The translations under genes and the position numbers were made by a program. This document shows positions 11,301-23,300 of a DNA stretch of 64,000 nucleotides, one piece after another. Source of the DNA: Antedon mediterranea. Lineage: Eukaryota; Echinodermata; Crinoidea; Comatulida; Antedonidae. Positions within the stretch are counted from its first letter, which is position 1. Every line of letters begins with the position of its first letter. The notes under the pieces are model-generated. The model was not told the DNA's origin. It searched no databases and saw nothing but the letters and a program-made list of their open reading frames with translations. The stretch spans positions 3,136,312 to 3,200,311 of the forward strand of contig NC_092675.1 of NCBI RefSeq assembly GCF_964355755.1, given 5' to 3'.

Positions 11301-14300
11301 AAAATACTGTACTAAAAGAGCATACAATGATGATAATAAAGAACCACACATTAACACAATATTGACAAAACCATCCTGCTCTAAACAGATGAAAATGCAA
11401 ACAAACTGTGGAAAATGTTAAAAACTATAAAATCACTTTTTGTGGTGTAATCATGAACATTTAAAATGCTGTATTATTTATACACAAACAATGGTAACAA
11501 ACTGTAACACATGTCAAAGGTTAATGCCAACCCTGTTATATAACTGTGTGTGTTATATAAGATTTAGGGAATCATGTGACAATATCTGTAGAAAATGTAC
11601 CCAGTACAGTATTAAAGGTACATTTTTACAGTTTATAAATTTGTTTGTACAGTAAAGTAAACTACTATACAGAGCAGTATATTTTAAGTTAAATTGTCAA
11701 TTTTTACTGTACGATACAGTATATTTTGACAGTTTCTAAACTGCCAAACTGTGCTATATACAGTAGTGCAGTAATTTATATGGAGGTTTATAGACAGTCC
11801 GAAATGTATATTTGACAGTTTATGAACTGTCAAAATATACTGTACTGTACAGTACAGTATATTTGACAGTTTATGAACTGTCAAAATATACTGTACTGTA
11901 CAGTACAGTATATTTGACAGTTTATGAACTGTCAAAATATACTGTACTGTACAGTACAGTATATTTTGCCGACAACTTTCCTCTTCAACAATAAACTCTT
12001 TTCATAGTACTTTGTACATACAGGTACAGTGTTTGTTTTTCAGTTCAACCTTGTATGACTTATTCAATAGAATGACAACAATGAACTAAAAATAAAGTTA
12101 TAAAAAAACAATTATGAAACAACTTTATTATAGTTGATTCAAGATTAAGATGACAAATATGTACAACACAATGGAAATTTTCTAGCCAAAAAATAGAACG
12201 AAACAAAGATTTGGATGTCAAGAATAACAATGATTAAGGGTCTGTTTCTGCAAGAAGAAATCAATAATCAGTTATTTATGATTTTGATATTGCGCAAAAA
12301 ATGCTACAAAATGTTGATTTGTTTTATTACGTAATTTTAGGCATAAAGGTTGGTCAATAACCACAGTACTTTGCAAAATGCAATTGCAGTTTGAACAACC
12401 TGTGAAAACAAAGTTTATACAAACAATAACAAAATTACGCAGCATAAAGTTGGTAAATGTAGACCCAGGGTCTCAAATTAGACTCTAAGTAGGATTCGAT
12501 TCTTCTGCATTTGGTGAATTACTTTCTGGTGTTTGTGTGTGAAATGACAATGACAAATACTAATAATCTTAATTATAATTGTGTAAAAAGTATATAGGGT
12601 ATTTAACTCTGATGTGAACAATATTTAAGATCAATCTTGTCTATAATATGATTTTGAAGATACAGTATGTCTAGCTGATAAAAATTCAAGACGACTAACT
12701 AGTAACAGTACTTATGAAATAAATTTAAATAGGTAATTTAAATGCCAGACATCTATAGATCTAAATACTGTTTACAAATGTTATGGATAAAATAAGATCA
12801 CATGTTTACAGTGCACAGATGTTTATACCATTTTACTTTAATATCCTCAAATGATTTATTTCATTTATTTTTTTCAAATATGATATTTTGATCATATTTA
12901 ACCATTTTGATGAATTGTAATGTCCATACAGCATATACATTATCTATTTATTTCATCTATTTTAAATAAATAAAAACAAAATAATAAGGTTATGGTTTAT
13001 CTGACTATCCAGAGTATAACAAATATGGTAAAAAGTTAAAATGCAATGTCTATTACCCCCTCCCCAAACAAGAATGTCTGCTATACTTGTACCTGAAGTG
13101 ATAAATAAATAAATAAATTATACAATGAATGAAATATGTATTTAGTAAATTAAACTTACTTCAAAGTACACAACATGTCATGTGTTATATAACATAGGAC
13201 ACAATTCATTATATGAAAATGAAAAGCATATTCCAAAATAAAAGGCCATTGATCCTTTAAGGGTAGATCTCCTCTTCTTGTTAAAAAAAACCTTGCCCGG
13301 CAAGCTAAAGTGCTTTGGTCTGTTTCTCTCTACTGGTAAGCATGAAATGAAGTGGAAATAGGAAGTGGTTGAGCTGGACCCAAAAGCACTTTATGACTCA
13401 GAACCACATGCCAATGTCCCATACCTGTGGCTAGCTTTTTGCTATTTGATTGGTTGCTTGTATTTCCTATAATCTACTTTGGTATGACTACCTTTGAAAG
13501 ATATTAACAATGTAAAGAATGTTACCTAATGATTCATTTTCAATAATTAACCATTGCAAGTAGAATGTACACATCAATCAGATGACACTTTATAAATTCA
13601 ACATTGATATTTGCAAGATAGGAAATGGCTTTAGCAGGCTGCAGATTGTACAGCTTTAAATTAATGGTTATCAAACCTATTTATGTAATACAGTAATACT
13701 ATTTCAGCTTATGTATTGTACTGTACTTTATATTCAAACAACCTATTATATCAAATTCCACCTTTAATATTTAATAAAATAGAATAAAACATAAGAAATT
13801 AATTAGTATTTTTTTTAAATAAAAAGTACTATACTTAGATATGAAATGAGTTTTCAAATGGAGATTTATGAAAATTATCAGAGGTTTATTCATAGTATTA
13901 TGCACTTTTCAATTGTATGACCCACTATACGACCCCCGGGAGAGGTGCGTCATTTGTCCGATGTGCGTCATACTTTTGAATACCATGACGCACCCGTGCG
14001 TCAAAAAGGTGACTTACCTTTAGGTGACCAGGACGCACCCATTTTGACGCACTGTGACCATGTTGTTTATGATATGGTGGGTGGTAAAGTGACGGACATT
14101 GACACACCTTGTTTATTGATGTGACGTACCATCTAGGTTTTTTGACGCACCCCTGCGTCAGTAATTCTTTGTAAATGACGCACCTCTCTCGGGGGTCGTT
14201 TAGTGGGTCATACAATTGACAAGTGCATTATTAGTACTAAAGCTTTGTCTACACACTATCAAACTAGTTTGACAAAAGCGTTTCTTTTTGTCACATAAAG

Positions 14301-17300
14301 TTTGATATTGTTTGGATATTCATTTTTTAGAAGCTTTGCTATTTGCTGTGATGTACCAACATGAGAGAGTGATGAATGTTTTCGTTTATAAACTCTGAAT
14401 GCTTGATGACTACGAGTATGAAATTCTTAATTTTTTTTTTAAATACGAAAACATTTATCTAAACATTTATGCGGAAGGAAATATGACTTTAACTTCAACA
14501 TTTGGCCTACAGTAATATAAAGAACATACTAGTGTCTTTAATATTTTAATCATGAATATTGGAATCAAATCTTCACACAATTAGGACAGTGGTATAGAAC
14601 AAAGTTCAATGAGCGTTTAGTGCAAATACACCAACAAACATTGTTTACAGTGTATTTATTATCTTTGTACAAGTAGATATCTCAAAACGCATACTAAAGT
14701 GATAAAATACTGTTAATTTGCATGGTTGAGAATTAGTAAAATGTGATGCAATCTCAATTGCTATACTTTAACATTGGTAAAAATGATGAACTAAATGTTT
14801 AACTGACAATACAAGTTAGTTCACCAATCATAAGCAACAGTTTGTTTGGTCAAATTACTTTTGTTGTATCTACAGTATGTCGTCTTTGCTTTGAATCCAA
14901 GTGTGAAACAAGTCCAAGATTGCCACAAAACAAAAGCTCACTAATATGTCATTACATTTTCTTGGTCGGGCCTGTACTCTATGATAGTTTATGTATTCAA
15001 TAGGCTGGGTGTCCCTTAAAATTAAATTTCATTTTCTTTTTTGATTTCTAGTATCTCCACACCTGTGGTGAACCTAACCTGAACAGCACATTAAAAAGAA
15101 CCAACAAAATGATAAACGGCAAGAATCAAACATCACAATGATTTTAAACCCACCACATCATTTCTGTGTGATGATGGATTGGTATTAATGTATAACAAAT
15201 TTTAATATAAATTTATAAGTTTAAATAAAGTAAAAAAATAATTTTGTATCCAAAGTGTTGATATCCAACTTAAGCAATGAAGGAACATATTGCAAGTTAA
15301 TCATTATTTTTGTGGAATATTTCTATTTTTATGGTCCCTTATGTTTTTACTACCGTAGTTCCTCGGGTATAATCCCACCCCCGACTTTACGATTACCTTC
15401 ACACGCAAGCATATCCCCGGGCAAAGTCCCAGTGTATAATTTTACATTAGGCCAGCGGTGGGCCTAGGCCTACTGTAGCTAGCTAGGACGACGTCAATTT
15501 CTCACCAAAAAAATAGAGTGATTTCCCTAAATTTGGCTGACTTAAAACTCATCATAAACATTGTTAAGTTGAATACAACCTTAAGGCTAGCATGCCCCGA
15601 TCGTCACGTTCTGTACATCCTTTCGCCGTCGTGTACATTCTTTCTTGTTGTTTACACTACTGTGCATGCTTGATTACCGTAAAAAAAACACCGCCCTCTA
15701 TACCGACCAGCTTGTGCACAGTAGAGTTTGTGTCACATGCAACAACATGCGATTTACACAGAGAGCTCGAGCATGTGAGTGAACATGGAGAACTCGTATG
15801 ATCGAGTTCATGTCGATTTAGGAAGCTAGGCCTAGATCACATTTTAGGGTATTTTTTAAGTAGAAATCTCGGGGAAAATCTATACGGTAGGCATAGCACA
15901 GGTAAGACCAATTAGGCCGCCTAGGCCTAGATGGCCTGGCCGTCTAATTGCTAGGCCTACATCGGAATATAGCTTTTAGATAGCCTAAATCGTAGCTAGA
16001 AGAAATATCGTCATTTTCAGTTCATGCAGCGGGAAATCCCCGGGTATAGTCCCACCTCCCAAATTCAGGCAAATTTCACGTACAAGGGGGGTGGGATTAT
16101 ACCCGGGGAACTACGGTAATTATATATTTTTTTCATCTATGGCTTTAATTGTAAAGTCATATACTGTACTGAATAATTTCCATTAAAAACCACAACTGAT
16201 TTTGTTTAGTGCTTTACTCACACATTAATCAAGATCTTTAGAATAATTAACTGAAAACCTATCTGTTGTGGTTTCTTTTGTTTGATTTCAAAGCTCAGGT
16301 CATTCAACTTTAGTCATCTCAAAAAAACCAAGAAAACAATAGTCATATATAACTAGTGAACAATTTCAATATTGTCATCTACAGTATTATATTAGTAATT
16401 TGGCAACACTACAACTAAGCTCGTTGCTTAATAATTAAACAAAGGCGTGATTGTAAGACGATGGTGGTTTTGAAATATTTCAAATTTAATGATTTATTTC
16501 TATGGTAGCCATTTAATGATTTATCATTAATTGAATTAATTAATTTATAAGATCATTCCTGTAATAGTGCAACAGTGAAATTAATGCACATTGTAAGCGA
16601 GTGCTGCTAAACAAAAAGAGCCTAACTGAACTACATAGTACAATTTTCCCATTAGGTAGATAGCAAAAAAAAAGGACATACAGTACAGTATCACATTTTA
16701 CAATTTTTACGCCGTTGTTTTATAACTTTAAAAACAACACAATTCAATGGTTAGTTGTAAGATAATAATAACAGATTCAAATATCCTGCCTCACCTATGT
16801 TTTAACAAAAAAAAAAATGTAAATAATGAAAAGTCGACACACCTTTAAAGATCACGACAGATCCTTATGACTCGGCAAACTCAATGATTTTTAAAATATT
16901 ATTTATTTGTTTACTGCTTTTAATTCAGAAAACAATTGCTAATTGATATACTGTGAGATCAAATAAGGATCTCAGTCTTTGCTGAAATGATTATGTGCTG
17001 TGATAAAGACATTTGAATACAAATTATGTTATTTAAAGGCATAATGTTAATTATTTAATGATACAGAACAATTAACAATAAAAGTATTTCTATTATTATA
17101 ATGTAGATTCAGATTGAGATTTATTGAGCAATCGTATAAAAATACCTGAAAAGTACTTTAACAGAAAGACAATTAAGATAAAAAATCTCAACGTATTGTT
17201 GCGCTATGACTCCTAACACGACACCTCGTGTAAGTGGACATCTCCTTCAATGGTAACAAATGCCCAGTGCCTGAAAACTGAGACGTCTCCGCATTGAGAA

Positions 17301-20300
17301 TGCCACAAAATATTGGACATGAGCAATGGCGCAGATCCTGGCGAACGAGGGGGTTCCCTCACCCCCATATCTACATATTATGGCTGAACCTATGTTGGAG
17401 GTACATAGGAAGAAGCATACATGAAAGGTATGGTGCCAGACATTTTTTTTTATACAACCAATGCTATTCATTACAAATATCAATACCATTTGCAAACCAA
17501 ATCAATTATTTTAATTATTGCTTAAATCACTGTTTCATTTTGAAAAACATAACTGCCAAAAATTAAATCAGTAGGTTATACAACCATCTGTTGAATATCT
17601 CTGGTAGTGGTATTATTAGTTCATGAAATTGCCTTGTGAACATCAGACGCCAGGAGGGGGAAGCTGTGTGGGTGGACTTCTCACGATTTCCTTAACCTAG
17701 CAGCGAGTCTTTACATTATCATTACTGTATATCTTTTTAAAACTAAACCTTACTTTAATTTTATTATTTTTTTGTATTATGTGGTTTAGATGTCAGGGCT
17801 AGTGCAAGGGTAAGCCACAGATGGATGTCAAGCTTTGTTCAGGTCAATTTTATACTGTACAGTTGGTTAATAAATTTTTATTTTAATAGATTTTGTAAAC
17901 TAATTATTGTTTTTGGCTTTTGATTGTGTATTATTGATAAACATAAATTGGTATCCTATCCTGTGGAGGAATTAAAGAAATATTTTCAAATTGGGGACTA
18001 TAAAATAATTATGAAACCGATTTAATAATTTTACTTTACTATTATAAACTTTTCACAAACATTATGACTGCTTGATTTCCAAAAATTGCAACTTTATGGA
18101 TATGTAGAAATAAAAGCAGAAAGCATAAATATTTACCTTCTTTCTGAAGCTCTGTCTACACTATCAAACTTTATGTGACAAAAAATGTACCCATATATGG
18201 ACATGATGATGTCATCACTACTAATACTATTAATTATCATATTTAAGCTTATCAACTACCATATTTGGGCACATAAAACTAGTTTGATAGTGTAGACAGA
18301 GCTTTAATCACTGCTTGAATTGCGATCTTTATGGGTATACTGTAGAAATAAGAGCAGAAAGCATCAATCTTTTTCTTCTAATACAGGAGCATTATTATCC
18401 CATTATTGAACCCTACAGAGAGAGGAAATGCTGGATTTTCTTGGAAAAAGAATAATAAAAAGCAGGCCAAATCACCAAGTGATGGTCAAGTAATTTATCA
18501 TTCACCATGACCCTTGACATTTTACAATAAAATATTACTTTCTAATGACAAGCAGATGCATTGCTAACCACTGATGTTCATGTGATAATTTGATTCAATA
18601 TAATCTTTTTGAAAATAGTATTAAATAATTATATATACACTATTGTACTTAACCAACATTGATTAAATAAAAAGTTCATTTTAATTAATAGATTCTGATT
18701 CCAGTATTGATGTATTGTTCCCTTTAAAAAAAACCAATTTTTTAAAATTGTTGTTATTGAATATGCCATTTTAAAATTGTTGAAAAAAAAATGTATTTAC
18801 CTAAAAAACTGTTATTTAAAGCAAAAAAGTAATCAAAGCGTGGAAAGAAACTGGCCACCCTACCTACCACATGCCAAGACATATCAATGAGCTTACATTA
18901 CAGTAATCCTTTACGTTATGAATTAAATACTGGACTAAAATTGTATATAACACCAAAGAAAACAAAACCTGAATATTAATATCTGATAATTCATAATGAG
19001 ATATTACAAACATTAATGTAATAACTGTCATGATGTATTTATGATGTACAGTACATGGTCATCACAAAGAGAAAGTATGTAAAGTCTAATGATTAATAGC
19101 TATCCTTTGAATCATTCATTGGTTGTATATTAGTCACATTCATAGAAGCCATTAATTAGTGCTTTCAATGTTGATACTGACGTGATATAATGTGCAGCAA
19201 AAAAAAGAAAAAAATTACTCAAATTAATAACATAAGACCGGGTATAATTCCCATGCTTTAGTATGTTCTCATCCTCTTATTTAAGCTAAATTAAGTTCAA
19301 TATTGTTAATAATGTAAGAAATAAATTGATGAAAATTACTGTATTACCGGTAAGGCTCTGTCTACATTATCAAATTATTTTGACAAAAAAGTGTGATGTG
19401 CTCAAATACAGTATAGTATTAATACGATGTCATCATGTCCATATTTGGGCACATCACATTTTTTTGTCAAATAAAGTTTGATAGTGTAGACAGAGCTTAA
19501 GAAGACCATAATTTAGTAACATTTTAATAATTCAGATTTAAGTCGTTGGTAAAGTTCATTAATGTAATTTGACTAAAATCCCATTTCTAATTTTTAGGCA
19601 ACATTCATAATATTAATTTAGTGGGCCCTTTTGAAATTAATATCGAACAGCAGAAAACAATTTTACTGTAGGTAGGCCTATATAAATAGTATTTGCCACT
19701 CATATACAAAATAATATTTGCCACTGATATACAGGTTTAATGGTTATTCAACTACATAGTATCAACATAGTAATGTACTGTAGAGGGCGCAATTACTTCC
19801 CATGTGTACTTTTTTCACACTACTGTAGTATAGTAGTAGTACAGTATAGTAGTACAGTATACTGTACAGTATAGTAGTACAGTATAGTAGTAGTACCATC
19901 ATATCAATATAGCATTCAGATATTTTTATTACAAAGTGAATACAATGCCATGGTCTGTCTGCTGAATTCTGGATAATGTACAGTGGACGAAAAAATATGA
20001 ATATTAATGTATTTGAAATATTGAGAGAATAAAGAATCTAATGTATATTTATGTATAATTTCAATATCTCCAGGACTGAATGAAGAAGGTAAAATTTTGA
20101 TGAGAATATTTTTAAGAGATACATATGTGGCAATGATCGAAAAGTAAATAACTAATTTGCATATTCATGAGGATGACTAAAATAATAGCCATTACAACGG
20201 GCAACATCGATTCTGTCCGTTGTCATCATATATATTTATATATCACTAGGGAGGTTGACGTTAATGGGATAAAGATGAAATTTGGCCCTCCGGGAGATCT

Positions 20301-23300
20301 AATGAGATAAACAATTTTGTTTTGTATTTTTGGACATCATGTCCACTAAAGTAAAGTACATCAATTAATATATAAGGTAACAATAAACATACTGTATATA
20401 CTACAACAAAAACATAAACAAACAATTTCAAATTAAAGTATAACTTTTAAATAAAACCTATGTTTTTTAAATTATAACTAAATTCTGTTTATATTTTGGA
20501 TGTCTCTTCTTTCATTTACAGTATGGTTCATATTCAATTCAATTCAACAAGACAATTGTCCATATGGTATAATACATTACACAAAAAAAAAGATGGAGAG
20601 AGGACCAAAACTTTTATCTATTGGTATATAATGCCTCTCTCCATTTGTAGTACATGTTTGAATCAATCAACAAATATTTATATACAAATTAACATTCTGT
20701 TTTCGCTTTTCATTATTCTTGTAAGAAATCGGTAAGTCGAAATCCTTAAATATTCATAAAATGATGGAATATGGTTTTCCACAAACAAATTCCTCGCACT
20801 AACAAATCTGGGTTGTCCCAACAACCACTGGAAAGCGGCATATGTGTAAAATACACAAAGATGAGACTTTTCCCATTACTACCGTAAAATATTTTTGATA
20901 GAACCACTAATAAAAGCATGAATTGAATGATTAATATTGTCGGATTGGAAAGGCAGACATGTAAAATATGTATGGTTATAATTATTATTATTATTATTAT
21001 TATGAAATTATAAAACTTTATTTCAGATTTTCCACAGTATAAAAATATATAAAGTTAGCAAAACATTTAAACTATCAACAAAATATCATAAAAAATAATG
21101 GGCAGTACGAAAAAAAAAACAAAAAAAAAACTGAAACACGATCTCAAGTATCTCATCCATGTGGCATAAACTTTTGATCCAATCATATTCATACTAGATT
21201 GTACAACAACCTTTTTTCACAAAGAACTTTAAATTCAGTGTTACAATAATATGGTTTTAAAGCACACATAACATGCTGCTGGCACTATCCTAAAAATCAG
21301 CCTTCCATGAAAACTAAAAGCTAGTACTGGATAACAATTTATATTGCATAAAATCCTCATAAAATGCAAATATAATATTTCAATTCTCAAAAGGTCCCAA
21401 CGGATACCTTGCAAAATCTGAAGCCTGCTAGATTCAGAGGGACAGCCATAAAAAAACTTGTTAAGATATAAATGATCCATGTTTTCTTGGAACAAGCATC
21501 TAAAGCCCTGTCTACACTATCAAACTTTATGTGACAAAAAAATGTGATGTGCCCAAATATGGACATGATGATGTCATATCGCTACCGTATTTGTGCACAT
21601 CACACTTTTTTTTAAACTAGTTTGATATTGTAGACAGAGCTGAATGATATTAAGAAAATTATCACCTGTAGGATCAACCACTATCATATTTGGGCACATC
21701 ACTACATTATTTGGGCACATCACACTTTTTTGGTCAAACTATAGTTTGATAGTGTAGACAGAGCTTAAAGCCCTGTCCACACTATCAAACTTTATGTGAT
21801 AAAAAAATGTGATGTGCCTATACGGACATGATGATGTCATATCACTACCATATTTGGGCACATCAACCTTTTTTTTTTAAACAAGTTTGATATTTTAGAC
21901 AGAGCTTTATAATATTTTAAAGAAAATTCTCACCTGTAGGATCAACCACTACAACAAGGGTATTGTTCCATGTTGCCCTGATGTGCGCAATTGCAATATC
22001 ATCAAAAGGGACTCCATTAAAAACTAGTGAATCTTCACCTATTCTTGAAGGTTTTCTGTAAAAAAAAAAAAATTGTAACGATTACTTGACTAATATTTTG
22101 TCTGCAGTAATTTTGCAAATATATTCTATCCTAAAGTATCATCTTTGTTGTTTGGCGAAAAAAATAAATATAACAAATCGTACAGATAAATAATAATAAT
22201 ATAATAATAATATCCTGAATTTATATAGCACCTAATGTTGTGAAACCTCTAAGCGCTGAACATTATTACCCCAGTCATTTTGCAACAAACACGTATGGAA
22301 ACATACTCCCATAATGGAAGAGAAACAACCCCACGTTTCTGTTCTGTATACTATGTTACCATTACTGTATATAAAATCGGTATTTGCATTTCAATCCCCT
22401 GATAACCAAGGATTCAGACGAGAATAAATTCAAACAGCATGAAGGTTTGAAATCCAATTGAGAGTAGACCATGGCTCAGTGGTTAACATGCTTGAATTAT
22501 AATCTCATAAGGCAATTTTAATGATATTAAAGTGACCAGTAATCGAGTAAAGATATCATAAATCACAATGCAAATGTAAGTACATTTATATCCAAGCCAT
22601 ACAGCACAAAGAGCTATGGTTAACACCTCATACCCAGTAGTATAAGAAGTGAGTGTGAAATTCCCCTGTATGGATTCTGGTATATTGCTGGCTAGCATTG
22701 GATTATTGTATGTTTTAATACTGTAGTTAAATGCCTGTACAAAAGATTTGTACACTAATGAGACAAGCTATTGCTTCTGGTGCGGGCCCCAGTTGTTGTC
22801 ATAACAACTGAATAAATGTGTATATGAATGAATGAAAAAACATTGTAAACTTGTAAACATTTGAAAAATAACATTGAATTTTTAATACTGTACGTCTAAC
22901 TAGGACTCCCAGCATACATTTCATTAAACTTTCCCAGCTTAAATTAAAGTTCATTTCACACTGTATAGCAATAACTATAGCAATGACCTACTGTAAACCA
23001 GTATTGATAAGGTGGTCTTCTACTGTAGCATAATTTTCATAAGGGCTTTTCCCAGCTGAAATTAAAGTTCATTTCACACTGTTAATGTCAGAAAGATGTG
23101 CACATGTGTTACAAATCTTGTAATTTGTTGGCTTTTCATACTGTAATGTACATATAAAGGTTTGACATTTGTTTAGTCAACTACAGTACCATCAATTTAG
23201 CTTGAATTGAGTCCAATTACTGTACCAACTTAGTAGACAAATCTATAACTACTGCTGCTTATCTGAATTGAGTCAACTACCAAGTTAGTAGAAAAATCTA

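Larger units (their letters stand above)
10852..21933 (-). other. MRPS11 intron 3
   Basis: About 11.1 kb. Holds the 51-bp palindromic satellite, elements F and G, several family-C elements and AT-rich unique-looking DNA. No other exon is recognised. Confidence 0.8.

Noticed and set aside
11684-11994. Overlapping open frames with [17 protein letters not shown] repeats
   Set aside because: Produced by the 51-bp palindromic satellite on both strands.
12241-12475. Diverged family-A MITE beginning GGGTCTGTTTCTGCAAG
   Set aside because: The left end resembles family A, but the right end and target duplication are not convincing.
13925-14215. Open frame of 96 codons on the minus strand
   Set aside because: Lies entirely inside element F and reflects its inverted ends and TGACGCAC repeats.
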